DNA from: Macrothele yani
Lineage: Eukaryota; Arthropoda; Arachnida; Araneae; Macrothelidae
DNA length: 64,000 nt
Assembly (NCBI GenBank): GCA_039090855.1
Contig: CM077010.1
Location: 49,556,905 to 49,620,904, forward strand
Reading direction: 5' to 3'
Positions within the stretch are counted from its first letter, which is position 1; the number at the start of each line of letters is the position of its first letter. Shown here piece after piece: positions 41,651 through 52,470 of this stretch. Position numbers and translations under genes: made by a program. The notes beneath the pieces are model-generated. The model was not told the DNA's origin. It made no database searches and was given only the letters and a program-made list of their open reading frames with translations.

Positions 41651-43354
41651 ATGACAAGTAATAACGTATAATGAATAGAGTTCTCCGTTGGACGGGTTGT
41701 GCAGGGAAGCTTACGTTAAGTCACGTTAGGGTTATTGGAAGGTTACTTGACGTAGCTAAAGTGTACCTAATCTTCAAAGTGTTAGAGTTTGTTTAGGTAA
41801 AACTCGCATGTGCAATAAATTCATTTTATATGGAACTTCTTTTTACTCAGCGTTCCTCATTATCTTGAATATCAGTACTATAACTTCGGTTTTAGTACAT
41901 TAGTACCTTGAAGGCTCCTTATTAGAGCGGTAAACACAATATACCCTGGAATTAACGGAGATACTCAATGAAAGAGACTTAACGGCCAGACAGAGGTCTG
42001 ACAATAAAATGAACTAAGATAACGTACTCACTTTAAACCTTTTATTGCGAAAACTCCTGGTATTACTCAAACACACTCCAACAGAACACGACTACTGAAT
42101 ATCCGAACTTTCGTAGAATCGTATAACAATAATTCGGAAGAACCTATCACATAAAACGAAGCTTGCTCGGTATAGTTGAACGCGCCTATATATACTGTAT
42201 ACCACCACGTCATGACTTACACTCGTTTCCACATATAATTCAGCGGGAGAAATAACATCTCGTTAAGTGAGAAGATAATTTGCATAGGAAAATAAAATAA
42301 CAAGAGATAGTAAAATCAAAAGGAAACTGAATCTAGAGTATACGTTACAAACGATTTGGCCGATTTTCAACGCGGTGTCATATGTTGGCGCTCGTAAGAT
42401 GGGCCATAGTATTTCAGAGGTAGAAACGAAGTTCGGATTTTCACGGACAACCATTGCAAGGGTGTACCGTGACTACGAGAATTCCAGCAAAACCTCCAAC
42501 CTACGATACGAGTGTGGCCGTAAAAAGGCATTGGGTGAAAGTGACCATCGTCGGTGGTCAAGAATCATTTCACGCGATAGGTATGCAACACTCGCAGGTA
42601 TAATCGGAATTCAATGCTGGAGCCTCAACAAGCATCAGCGTCCGGTCTGTGCAACGTACCCTGCACGATATGGGCTTTGGAAGCCGACGCACAACTCGAG
42701 TCCCCTTGATGGGTGCACGACACAGAGCTATGCGCCTCGCTTGGGCACGGCAACACCGCCACTGATGACTGTAAACAAGTAGCTTGGTCCAACGAGTCGC
42801 GTTTCCAACTGTACCGGGGAGATGGAAGGATTCGTGTGTGGCGCAAACATCATGAAGCCATGGATCCCGCCTGTCAACAGGGAATTGTACCAGCTAGTGG
42901 GGGTCCGTAATGGTATGGGGTGTGTTTATCTGGACTTCACTGGGACCCCCCTAGTACGTCTACAAACGTCTGTGACCGGACAACGCTATGTGCGCATCCT
43001 TTCTCACGAGGTACACCCGTTCATATCCAGCATTCATGCTGATGGGTTGGGCCTGTTCCAACAGGACAATGCACCTACACACAAATGTCGGGACGCCACA
43101 TTATGGTTTGAGGAGCATTAATCTGAGTTTGGGGTGTTGCCATTCCTACCCAATTCCCCAGATCTGAACGAGATAGAACACATTTGGGATGTCATGCAAC
43201 GCGCTGTCGAATACAGGAATCCCATACCTCGGAATACAGCCGAATTGTGGAACGCTCTGCAGGACGTATTGTGTGCATTGCCTACAGCATATTTCTAGAA
43301 ACTAGTGGAGTCCATGTCCCGTCGTATTTCTGCAGTCCTGCGCTCCCGTGTGTG
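41651..43354 (+). pseudogene. Tc1 family F transposase, interrupted and frameshifted
   Basis: A start near 41651 (MTS) is cut off from DLADFQRGVI by the insertion. Then come VGARKMGHSISEVETKFGFS and TTIARVYRDYENSSKTSN (DNA-binding part), shifts near 42605 and 42765, SLVQRVAF in place of the first-Asp motif WSNESRFQLY seen in another frame (42785), FQQDNAPTHKCRD (second Asp) and LNEIEHIWDVMQRAVE (Glu). The first Asp is Asn (SNESRF). The end reads MSRRISAVLRSRV and a stop. Confidence 0.85.
41662..42347. mobile_element. Unclassified 686-bp insertion in Tc1 family F
   Basis: The Tc1 coding start is split here. The insert begins taacgtata and ends tatacgtta, a 9-bp inverted pair. It contains a TATA-like 'cctatatatactg' and no ORF. 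It could be a solo LTR with eroded ends or a small DNA element; the target duplication is unclear. Confidence 0.5.
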
Positions 43355-43603
43355 ACCTACCAAGTATTAGAATGGTGTACCAGTTTTTCTGGCACTTCAG
43401 TAAGGTCAGGTGATGCGTAACATCACAGCCTCTCCTTGACAAATGTCAACCCCGCCTTCTCGTGGTGAATCCTGTTCCCACTAAAGGGGCTCTGACGACC
43501 GCCAATAGCGGTATAACTATACCATCGGAATTAGAGGAAATGCTATCCCACACTCACCAACCCGCTTGGCCAGCGTAGTGAGTTATGGCCAAACATCTCC
43601 AAA

Positions 43604-44550
43604 ATGACTCCACAACTCAAATCTTGGCCCTCAGTCTCCGGCAGCTGGAATGTACCTGGCCAAGGCAGCAGCCAGTGCGACATGAAGGCAGAGGGTGCTA
43701 AGAATCCCCGGAGGACCGGACTAGGCTGCCATCTGATGCTGACCTTGGCTACGTATAATGGACGCTCCCTATCTTCTGTTTCAAGGCTTCTTGAATTGGA
43801 AAAGGAACTACAAAGGATCAAGTGGGACATCGTGGGGCTAAGTGAGGTAAGGAGAAAAGGAGAAGATCTCATTGAACTGAAAAGTGGACATCTCTTCTAC
43901 TATCGTGGGACAGATACTGGCAGAACTAGTGGTGTTGGATTTATAATAAACAAGAAACTGAAGGATAAAGTTGTAGAAGTTGAAAGTTCCTCTGCCACAG
44001 CTGCACGACTCGTTATCCAACTGTCGAGAAGATACCAGGCTCAGATTATTCAAACTTATGCACCCACCACAAGTCATCCTAAAGAAGAAATTGAAGAGTT
44101 TTATGAGGAAGTTCGTCATCTAAATAATAAAGGTAAGCAGCACTTGAAGATAATTATGGGAGATTTCAATGCAAAAATAGGGCAACGGCAACAGAATGAA
44201 ACTTCAGTAGGTAAATTCGGTCACGGCAACAGAAACCAGCGTGGACATACTCTCGTTGAGTTTGCAGAGGCAGAAGAGTTTTTCATCTTGAACTCCTTTT
44301 TCAAGAAAAAGCCACACAGGAAATGGACATGGAGACATCCAAATGGGACGACAAGTGAAATTGATTTTATCATGTGTAACAAAAAATTCGTCATAGAAGA
44401 CTGCAGTGTGCTAAACAAGTTCAACACAGGTAGTGACCATTGATTGGTGAGATGTAAGATGCACCTCAACACTAAACTCGAACGTGGCAAGCTCATAAGA
44501 CAAACAAAATGTATTGATATAACCAACCTTAAAAAAACCATAATACCTTC
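43604..44550 (+). pseudogene. RTE apurinic-like endonuclease domain
   Basis: A 279-codon frame holds LATYNGRSL (start of the fold), WDIVGLSEVRRKGED (catalytic Glu), YRGTDTGRTSGVGFIINKKL, IIQTYAPTTSHPKEE, LKIIMGDFNAKIGQR (GDFN motif), RKWTWRHPNGTTSEIDFIM and GSDH (final catalytic Asp-His). This domain nicks target DNA to prime reverse transcription. A TGA right after SDH replaces Arg of the 51-kb copy, and a deletion in an A run near 44530 shifts the frame. Confidence 0.93.
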
Positions 44551-44553
44551 AAG

Positions 44554-46548
44554 TTGGAACTGAAGAACAGATTCTCTGTTTTAGAAAGCCTAACATCAGA
44601 AGAAGTGGATATTTCTGAAGTTAACAGAAAAGTAACCAAAGCTCTTATGGAAACAGCAACAAAATTAGCTGGGTGTAAGAACAAGTTGCATGTGAACAAA
44701 TTATCAGGAAAAACCAAAATGTTGATTCAAAAAAGAAGAGTGATGAGGACAACTAAAGAAGATGTGACTTCCAAAGTGGAATACATAGAGCTATGCAAGA
44801 CAGTACGAAAAAGTATCACTGAAGACGTAAGGAAATTCAACTGTGAACTAGTGAGGAAAACAATTGAAAACAACCAAAGCCTAAAGATAGCAAAGGGACA
44901 TCTCAGTAAGGGAAGAAAACAGATTATGGTACTGAGAAAAGAAGATGGTTCTGTAACAAGAAATAGAGGCGAAATTTTGACAAGAGTGAAAGATTTCTAT
45001 TCCACGTTATATGAAAGGGATGATGCATGTACTCCAGACATCATGGAACGTATCAGTACCAGAGTTCTTCCAGTCCTCCCAGCAGAAGTTGCACATGCAA
45101 TCAAGAACATGAAGCGGGGGAAAGTTCCAGGAGAAGATGGAATTACTGTAGACATCATACAAGAAGCAAGTGGAGAAATCGAAACAGTACGCGCACAAAT
45201 CCTTAATGAAGGGAAGATTCCTGAGGATTGAAACAACGCTATAATGATCCTGCTACATAACAAAGGTGACATTGAGGATCTCAGGAACTACAGACCTATC
45301 AGCCTCCTATCAGTGGTTTATAAAATCTTCACTAAAGTTCTTTCATACCGTTTGAAGGTAACACTGGACATGGCTCAACCGAGAGAACAAGCTTGATTCA
45401 GGAGTGGCTACAGCACAATAGATCATATCCACGTACTGAGAGAACTAATTGAAAGAGCGAGGGAATATGAACTTCCATTATGCATGGCTTTTATCGATTG
45501 TGAAAAAGCCTTTGATTCGGTGAAACCATCAGCAGTTGCAATGGCTCTGAAATCCTGCGGTATTGAAGATGCGTACATTATTATTATTAATAACATCTAT
45601 GAAAATGCAAGTGCAAAGATTCGGCTGTTTTAAAATAGAACACATATAAAAATTGAGAAGGGAGTGAGACAAGGTGACACTATATCTCCGAAGCTCTTTA
45701 ATACCACATTGGAAAATGTCTTTCAATCATTGAACTGGGAAAACAAAGGGATAAAGATTAATGGAGATTATCTAACCCACCTTCCTTTTGCTGATGACAT
45801 AGTCATTTTTGCAACTACCCCATCAGAGCTGCAGAATATGATCCAGGAACTTGCTGACAAGAGTAAAGAAGTGGGATTAAAAATGAACTTTCAGAAGACA
45901 AAAGTGATGTTCAATGCTTTTACACGAAATGAAGATTTATCGATTGATGGAGAAAAGCTGGAGATAACAGACACGTGCGTTTATCTTGGACAGCAGATAT
46001 CAAGTGAGGGTCACATTGATGAAGAAATTAATCGGCGTACAAAACTTGCCTATAGATCTTTTGGAAGAAACAGCACAATTTTCAAGAGCAATATGCCATT
46101 ATGTCTTAAAAGAAAAGTGTTTGATCAATTCATCCTTCCAGTGCTTACGTATGGTGCAGAGACGTGGACCTTAACTAAAAGGGACATACAAAGGCTGCAG
46201 ACAACTCAAAGCAGCATGGAGAGGTGCATGCTTGGTGTAACCAGGAGAGATAAGAAGAGGGACTCGTGGATCCGAAAAATGACAGGAGTGGAAGACATCA
46301 TGATTAGAATTAAATCCCTAAAAATGGCAATGGGCTGGGCATACTACCAGAAGTACAGACCATCGATGGACAGCCGAAATTTTAGAGTGGATTCCAAGGG
46401 ACAGGAAAAGACTCAGAAGAAGACCACATGGGAGATGGGTGGATGAAATTCGAAAGTATGCGGGAGTGATATGGAGGAGACTGGCACAAGACAGACCGTT
46501 GTGGAGGAAACTTGGGGAGACCTTCGTCCAGCAGTGGATTGACAATGG
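44554..46548 (+). pseudogene. RTE reverse transcriptase and C-terminal domain
   Basis: It continues ORF2: linker (SEEVDISEVNRKVTKAL), MKRGKVPGEDGITVDIIQEA, NYRPISLLSVVYKIFTKVL, FIDCEKAFDSVKPSA (catalytic Asp of motif A), KGVRQGDTISPKLFNTTLEN, LPFADDIVIFATT (FADD, motif C) and the C-terminal GAETWTLTKRDIQRL to WRLAQDRPLWRKL. Stops lie at 45229 (Trp to TGA), 45394 (Gly to TGA) and about 45632 (TAA), with a frameshift near 46320. A five-codon loss (FTRCL) is seen against the 48.9-kb copy. The copy is inactive. Confidence 0.93.
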
Positions 46549-46566
46549 TTGACAATGATGATGATG

Positions 46567-46597
<31 letters not shown>

Positions 46598-46604
46598 GAA
46601 CCAA

Positions 46605-46960
46605 ACTTTAGCAACGAACAAACAGAGCTCGGAATGTCGAGTCATGGTTTGAGGGACATGAAGACGAACTTTCACAGCTTCCTTGGCCTCCCCAATCATC
46701 AGACTTTAACATCATCGAGCCACTGTGGTCTTTATTGGGAAACAGAGTAAGATCCCGTTATCCTCCTTCTCCATCTTTCAAGGACATGGACCCGTTTCTA
46801 CATGAAGAATGGTTAACATCCAACTCACTACCATCCAGAATTTGTATGCGTCCATTCCAAGGAGTATTCAGGAGGTTTTGAGGGCCAAAGGTGGTCACAC
46901 ACTCTACTAGGTACGTAAAACCTTGGTTTCCTTGGTGTTCACATTATCCTGTCCAACCCC
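46605..46960 (+). pseudogene. Tc1-like transposase 3' fragment
   Basis: It encodes WFEGHEDELSQLPWPPQSSD, FNIIEPLWSLLGNRVRS (Glu of the triad) and, shifted, VLRAKGGHTLY-like sequence. 'cttggtttccttggtgttca' may be its right end. The 5' part is missing, probably cut by the adjacent RTE copy. Confidence 0.75.
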
Positions 46961-47500
46961 ATTTATATATTTTTGGGGAAGGAGGGGGCTTTGCCCATGG
47001 CGCAGAAATGCCTAGTCACGCCTTTGCATCCTACTGAGTCAGGGCACATCTCTCTCGCCCATCGCATTCATGTAATCCCTTAGAAATTAAAAGCTCTTCT
47101 TTTCGACCTACGTGGTTACCTGTGTGGTAAGTTTAATTTCATTTTGATTTCGTTCACTTCTTGTGGTGTGGCCTTTTCTATGTCGAGCACATGTACATTA
47201 TTATACATGGCATTCAGGGCTAAATACCAAGGTAAACTAGGCTGATGAATATGTATACTTGCTCCGTCGAATGCGGAGTCTGCAGGGATATGCGGAACTC
47301 TCTCAAAATTTGATAGTGAAGGCTTTGCGCGAGCAATCCTGTCAGGATCCGATAAATCTTTCGCACGGACAGGATCGGTTCAGGTGACCGGCTGGAGTCT
47401 GCTGCCCCCCCCTCCCCTCCGGGACCACTACTTCCCACCCCCTTTTTTTGTGAACTTATTTATACTACTTTACAAAGTCCATATCACTAGGTCAAGCACT
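46961..47500. other. No recognisable gene
   Basis: A C-rich patch near 47401-47460 and a 72-codon minus frame occur; neither is assignable. The minus LINE relic may extend to about 47500. Confidence 0.3.
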
Positions 47501-47509
47501 ACGTTGATG

Positions 47510-48428
47510 ACTCTGTGCCGGAGTCACCGATCTCCTCTTTACGTCCTTCTTCAATCTTCTATCAGCAATGATTCTTGCCTCGCGACGAGGACTTCGACCA
47601 ACTCGATGAGACCCTGTCTCGCTCTTGGGTGACCGAGCAGGATCGAGAGGTCCCTCGTCTTTTCCAATTCTTGAGCGAGGATTTTTCTCCTACCGGAAAG
47701 AGAAGCACATTCGAGGATAATGTGGGCAACATCTGCGAACTGGGTCTCACATCGCACGTCCGTTCCTTCACTGCAAACTGGCGGAAATACTCCGGCGATA
47801 CGCCATGGCTGGTAAGTATTTGTTTCAGTAAGCCGTCTGATTCCACTTTCCCCGTCGAGACTCTGGGAAAGACACAGTTCGTTTACCTCCCCGTGTCCAC
47901 TTCGTTCCACCTACTCTGCCACTCCACCAGCATGGCTTTTTTCAACTGAGTTCGAACGCTTTGCAGCGGAGTTCTCAGATGGAAATCAGTGTCCACTTTG
48001 CCAGCGGCTTCCTTCGCCAGATAGTCTGCTCGCTTATTTCCAATGGTTCCAACATGTCTTCGGAGCCAGTGAAAAGAAATCGCCGGATTGCCTGCTGTCT
48101 CCACCAGTGACTTTATTTCCCTAACCATGGGGAATTTTGCTCCTAAACTGACCAAGCACAGACAATTTACCTTTGTATTTACCTCAGCTCTGATCATCAT
48201 ATGCAATACATCCTAAGACGTTCAGTGGCGCACATTGCAAGCTAGTTTTACCATCTGCAAAGCCCAGGGAATCCAAATAAAAACCATATCACGAAATATC
48301 TGAGAATTAATTCTCTTTGAATAAGCAAATAGAATCTTGCGATCACTGGCTCTCAACAAAACAGCTAGCGCAATCGTCTCGTAGGCGTTGTCTTCGCAGA
48401 CTGACAGAGAAGACTTTCCAGTTAACAA
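47510..48428 (-). pseudogene. LINE RNase H and C-terminal relic (Jockey/I/R1-like)
   Basis: Leftward-coding pieces are SLSVCEDNAYETIALAVLLR, REIKSLVETAGNPAISFHWL, RRHVGTIGNKRADYLAKEAA (the His-Gly-Asn-Ala-Asp end motif of RNase H), then SRWNEVDTGR, TSHGVSPEYFRQFAVKERTC and CASLSGRRK. RNase H occurs in some LINE clades but not in RTE, so this is a different family from the other LINEs here. Frameshifts near 47850 and 48220, and loss of the RT domain, show it is a relic. Confidence 0.8.
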
Positions 48429-48516
48429 TTTTTTTTTATAGGGGATTTAAAAACATTATTTATTTCACCTGGTGGTACAGATATAGTAAGAGGATAAACA
48501 GACATAGTTGATTTTC

Positions 48517-48734
48517 TTTTTTTTTTATTGAAGGTTTAACGACCACCGTGAGGAACTCAATGGGCTATAAGCAGTCGCCCGTCCCTAATTTAGGGTCACT
48601 GGTTCCAGGGAAAGGAGAGAGCCAGTACCGTAAGACAAACACAACATCCGTGCCTCACCGGGATTCGAACCCGGACCCTTCTCGGACGAATGGTCATAAG
48701 CCAGCGCTTAGACAACTGCGCCCCCGAGGCAGCC
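48517..48734 (-). mobile_element. SINE family 1, copy with ~11-bp target duplication
   Basis: It has poly-T, body and head ('ctggcttatgaccattcg' variant). The flanks agacatagttg (48500-48510) and agacatggttg (48735-48745) form a target duplication with one mismatch. Confidence 0.9.
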
Positions 48735-48789
48735 AGACATGGTTGTACAGTATTGTCAGGCTGACATAATATATTAATTTTACGTCAAC

Positions 48790-48866
48790 AATGTACATAG
48801 CGAACAAGATATACAATATGTTAAATGAGCAAGTAACACAGAGAGAGCCAGTGCTGATCAAGTAAC
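48790..48866. repeat. Left part of a SINE-body-derived tandem array
   Basis: It contains 'atagcgaacaagatatacaa', 'aatgagcaagtaacacag' and 'agagagccagtgctgatcaa'. The same units continue at 51119-51340, so the RTE copy between them landed inside the array. Confidence 0.75.
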
Positions 48867-48893
48867 ACATCATCATCATCATCATCATCATTG

Positions 48894-50678
48894 TCAACCA
48901 TTATCAATCCACTGCTGGACGAAGGTCTCCCCAAGTTTCCTCCACAACGGTCTGTCTTGTGCCAGTCTCCTCCATGTCACTCCCGCATACTTTCGAAATT
49001 CATCCACCCATCTTCCATGTGGTCTTCTTCTGGGTCTTTTCCTGTCCGTTGGAATCCAATCTAAAATTTCGGCTGTCCATCGATGGTCTGTCCTTCTGGC
49101 AGTATGTCCAGCCCATTGCCATTTCAGGGATTTAACTCTGATCATGATGTCTTCCACTCTTGTCATTTTTCGGATCCACGTGTTCCTCTTCTTATCTCTC
49201 CTGGTTACACCAAGCATGCACCTATCCATGCTGTTTTGAGTTGTCTGCAGCCTTTGTATGTCTCTTTTAGCTGAGGTCCACGTCTCTGCACCATACGTAA
49301 GCACTGGAAGGATACATTGATCAAACACTTTTCTTTTAAGACATAATGGCATATTGCTCTTGAAAATTATGCTGTTTCTTCCAAAAGCTCTCCAGGCAAG
49401 TTTTGTACGCCGATTAATTTCTTCATCAATGTGACCCTCACTTGATATCTGCTGTCCAAGATAAACGTACGTGTCTGTTATCTCCAGCTTTTCTCCATCA
49501 ATCGATAAATCTTCATTTCTTGTAAAAGCATTGTACATCACTTTTGTCTTCTGAAAGTTCATTTTTAATCCCACTTCTTTACTCTTGTCAGCAAGTTCCT
49601 GGATCATACTCTGTAGCTCTGATGGGGTAGTTGCAAAACTGGCTACGTCATCAGCAAAACGAAGGTAGGTTAGATAATCTCCATTAATCTTTATCCCATT
49701 GTTTTCCTCGTTCAGTGATTGAAAGACATAGAGCTTCGGAGATATGGTGTCACCTTGTCTCACTCCTTTTCCAATTTTTATGTGTGTTGTATTTTCAAAC
49801 AGCCGAATCTTTGCACTTGCATTTTCATAGATGTTATTAATAATATTAATGTATGCATCTTCAATACCGTAGGATTTCAGAGCCATTGCAACTGCTGATG
49901 GTTTCACCGAATCAAAGGCTTTTTCATAATCGATAAAAGCCATGCACAATGGAAGTTCATATTCCCTCGCTCTTTCAATTAGTTCTCTCAGTACGTGGAT
50001 ATGATCTATTGTGCTGTAGCCACTCCTGAATCCAGCTTGTTCTCTCGGTTGAGCCATGTCCAGTGTTACCTTCAAGCGGTGTGAAAGAACTTTAGTGAAG
50101 ATTTTATAAACCACTGATAGGAGGCTGATAGGTATGTAGTTATTGAGATCCTCAATGTCACCTTTTTTATGTAGCAAGATCATTGTAGCGTTGATCCAAT
50201 CCTCAGGAATTTTCCCTTCATTAAGGCATCGAGTGAAAATTTGGGCGAGTACTGTTTCGATTTCTCCACTTGCTTCTTGTATGATGTCTACAGTAATTCC
50301 ATCTTCTCCTGGAGCTTTTCCCCGCTTCATGTTCTTGATTGCATGTGCAACTTCTGCTGAAAGGACTGGAAGAACTCTGGTACTGATACGTTCCATGATG
50401 CCTGGAGTTACAGAACCATCTTCTTTTCTCAGCGCCATAATCTGTTTTTTTCTCTTACTGAGATGTCCCTTTGCTATCTTTAGGCTTTGGTTGTTTTCAA
50501 TTGCTTTCCTTACTAGTTCACAGTTGAATTTCCTTACGTCTTCAGTGATACTTTTTCGTATTGTCTTGCATAGCTCTATATATTCCACTTTGGAAGTCAC
50601 ATCTTCTTTAGTTGTCCTCATCTCTCTTCTTTTTTGCATCAACATTTTGGTTTTTCCTGATAATTTGTTCACATGCAA
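48894..50678 (-). CDS. RTE reverse transcriptase ORF, 594 codons open
   Basis: The longest open frame in the window. It covers linker, reverse transcriptase (KAPGEDGITVDIIQEASGEI, PISLLSVVYKIFTKVLSHRL, FIDYEKAFDSVKPSA, GVRQGDTISPKL, LRFADDVASFATT with FADD) and the RTE C-terminal domain ending LGETFVQQWIDNG. The Met start here is internal; the frame is cut upstream by a TAA at 50679 where the 44.7-kb copy has Lys. Deletions of about 25 codons near 50410 (after KEDGSVT) and about 6 near 49720 are visible by comparison. The enzyme core looks intact, but the 5' half of the element is missing. Confidence 0.95.
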   Translation of the reverse strand: MHVNKLSGKTKMLMQKRREMRTTKEDVTSKVEYIELCKTIRKSITEDVRKFNCELVRKAIENNQSLKIAKGHLSKRKKQIMALRKEDGSVTPGIMERISTRVLPVLSAEVAHAIKNMKRGKAPGEDGITVDIIQEASGEIETVLAQIFTRCLNEGKIPEDWINATMILLHKKGDIEDLNNYIPISLLSVVYKIFTKVLSHRLKVTLDMAQPREQAGFRSGYSTIDHIHVLRELIERAREYELPLCMAFIDYEKAFDSVKPSAVAMALKSYGIEDAYINIINNIYENASAKIRLFENTTHIKIGKGVRQGDTISPKLYVFQSLNEENNGIKINGDYLTYLRFADDVASFATTPSELQSMIQELADKSKEVGLKMNFQKTKVMYNAFTRNEDLSIDGEKLEITDTYVYLGQQISSEGHIDEEINRRTKLAWRAFGRNSIIFKSNMPLCLKRKVFDQCILPVLTYGAETWTSAKRDIQRLQTTQNSMDRCMLGVTRRDKKRNTWIRKMTRVEDIMIRVKSLKWQWAGHTARRTDHRWTAEILDWIPTDRKRPRRRPHGRWVDEFRKYAGVTWRRLAQDRPLWRKLGETFVQQWIDNG

Positions 50679-51118
50679 TTAGTTCTTAGACCCAGCTAAT
50701 TTTGTTGCTGTTTCCATAAGAGCTTTGGTTACTTTTCTGTTAACTTCAGAAATATCCACTTCTTCCGATGTTAGGCCTTCTAAAGCAGAGAACCTGTTCT
50801 TCAGTTCCAATTTGAAGGTATTATGGTGTTTTTTAAGGTTGGTTATGTCAATACATTTTGTTTGTCTTATGAGTTTGCTACGTTCGAGTTTAGTGTTGAG
50901 GTGCATCTTACATTTCACCAATCTATGGTCACTGCCTGTGTTGAACTTGTTTAGCACACTGCAGTCTTCTATGACGAATTTTTTGTTACACATAATAAAA
51001 TCAATTTCACTTGTCGTCCCATTTGGATGTCTCCATGTCCATTTCCTGTGTGGCTTTTTCTTGAAAAAGGAGTTCAAGATGAAAAACCCTTCTGCCTTTT
51101 GCAAACTCTACGAGAGTA
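50679..51118 (-). pseudogene. RTE endonuclease C-terminal part
   Basis: A 141-codon frame gives FFILNSFFKKKPHRKWTWRH, EIDFIMCNKKFVIEDC and NTGSDHRLVKCKMHLNTKLE. It includes the Ser-Asp-His end of the endonuclease. Its TAA separates it from the RT frame. It also supplies the Arg after SDH that is a stop in the 43.6-kb copy. Confidence 0.9.
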
Positions 51119-51340
51119 TTTCCACAGAGAGAGCCAGTGCTGATCAAGTAACACAGAGAGAGCCAGTGCTGATCAAGTAACACATACTGAACATGATATA
51201 CAATATTCCAAATGAGCAAGTAACACAGCAAGAGCCAGTGCTGATCAAGTAACACAAAGACATAGCGAACATGATATACAGTATGCCAAACGAGCAAGTA
51301 ACACAGAGAGAGCCAGTGATGATTAAGTAACACATTGGGA
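51119..51340. repeat. Right part of the SINE-body-derived tandem array
   Basis: Units 'acagagagagccagtgctga' plus 'tcaagtaacac' (31 bp) alternate with longer units carrying 'gaacatgatatacaatat' and 'gagcaagtaacacag'. The core 'agagagccagtgc' is SINE family 1 body sequence, now amplified with foreign sequence. Confidence 0.8.
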
Positions 51341-51448
51341 GCCAGTGCCGAAAGATTAACACCTATGCCTTAGCGGGAATCGAACCCACACCCCTCCGCG
51401 GGGCATGACCATAAGCCATCGCTTAGACCACTGCGCCACCGGGGCGGC
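51329..51448 (-). mobile_element. SINE family 1, head plus short body
   Basis: It runs from 'gggagccagtgccgaaag' through box B (complement of GGTTCGATTCC) to 'gccaccggggcggc'. The 3' half of the SINE is replaced by the tandem array, so this copy may be the array's origin. Confidence 0.82.
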
Positions 51449-51541
51449 AAAAGCGTATTCAGTTTATGACTAAACATGCAATTCTTTAGAAATCACAATT
51501 AACTTCTGTTGGTAAATGTTTCCTGTTCTGTCATACTTGCT

Positions 51542-51738
51542 CTTTTTTTTTTTTTTTAATTTGGGGTTTAAAGACTAGCGTGGGCAACTCAATGGGTTAT
51601 AAGCAGTCGCCCGTCCCTAATTTAGGGCCACAGGTTCCAGGGAAGGGAAAGAGATAGTGCCTTTAGACAAACACAACATCCATGCCTCACGGGATTCGAA
51701 CCCGGACCCATCGTTTAGACCACTGCGCCACAGGGGCG
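51542..51738 (-). mobile_element. SINE family 1, diverged copy
   Basis: A T15 run, 'ggggtttaaagactagcgtg' and a head with shortened anticodon arm ('gacccatcgtttagacc'), as in the copy at 19192. The shared short head and the shared upstream words ('gtttatgactaaacatgcaa', 'tcttctgttggtaaatg' near 51460 and 19120) suggest that a larger segment was duplicated. Confidence 0.85.
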
Positions 51739-51739
51739 A

Positions 51740-52465
51740 CGACAATCTGGTTAGCTTTCACAATATAAGAAAGGTACTTGATTGTTCGTAGGCAGGGCAA
51801 CCCCGCGTCGTATATAGTAACAACGCTTCCGAAAACCAAAACATGCTCTCCAAAAAAATATAGTAGTTTAGCTATCTTTATTCGTCCCATGTGACATTTT
51901 GCTGACAGTAGGATTCAAAGAATTTTTTAAAATGTAGCACGATTTGTAGGGTAATTTTCCTTTACAAGATACATTATTTTGGGGCGTGCTATTACTTCAA
52001 CTACATTTTCACATTTGTAGCGATGCTGTGAATTTGACGCTACCGAAAAAGTATATAGCAGCACTAAATGTAACATGCTGGCTGCTTCCGATTTCTGTAT
52101 AATACACTCTAGCTACGTCACGTTGGAACTCAAGCATGTACATAATGTATTTATAACTTCCAAATTAAACAGTATTTTCTACATGCCGAAAGTGCAGTTC
52201 CTTGCAGAAGCTACAAAATGGAAATCAGTTAATTTTTATTTGGAATAGCATAAATATCTTTTTATTCAAAATTTTAAGAAAAGTTTGAATCAATGACCGG
52301 AATTTTAATAGGAAAGAAGTGTTTTTTTTTAATTAAATTTTAGGCTTGTGTTCATACCGTATTTCTGAAATTAGTAATTGCTTAAATGACAATTGAAATC
52401 ACACAGTGGAACAGTGAAAATCTGGATGGAAAATGTTATCTTTCATTATTTTTTCCAACAAAGCG
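51740..52465. other. No recognisable gene
   Basis: AT-rich, no family resemblance in short ORFs. Confidence 0.35.
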
Positions 52466-52470
52466 ATATA

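Larger units (their letters stand above)
41504..43400 (+). mobile_element. Tc1 family F element with a 686-bp insertion
   Basis: The ends 'cactgaagtgctagaaaacc' plus 'tggtac' (41504; inverted to 43400) have TA outside each. The intact element would be about 1.2 kb. The 5' part includes a TATA-like 'agtatataaagcg' at 41594, a plausible transposase promoter. Confidence 0.85.
43410..46592 (+). mobile_element. RTE-type LINE, near-full-length copy
   Basis: About 3.15 kb, the usual RTE length. A short 5' region contains 'cacccgcttggccagcgtag' just ahead of the coding start. One long ORF for endonuclease plus reverse transcriptase follows, then the tail GATGATGATGAT and (AT)n. The exact 5' boundary (about 43410-43440) is uncertain because it lies next to Tc1 F. 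Confidence 0.9.
48867..51118 (-). mobile_element. RTE-type LINE, 5'-truncated copy with long open RT
   Basis: Its 3' tail (ATC)n is at 48867 and its 5' break lies inside the endonuclease domain at about 51118. Both flanks carry an identical ~31-bp stretch (about 48836-48866 and 51124-51154), which is either a long target duplication or two units of the surrounding array. Confidence 0.93.

Noticed and set aside
43404..46600. Host gene similar to 'craniofacial development protein 2'
   Set aside because: That annotation is commonly given to RTE endonuclease ORFs; the linked reverse transcriptase and (GATGAT)n tail show a LINE.
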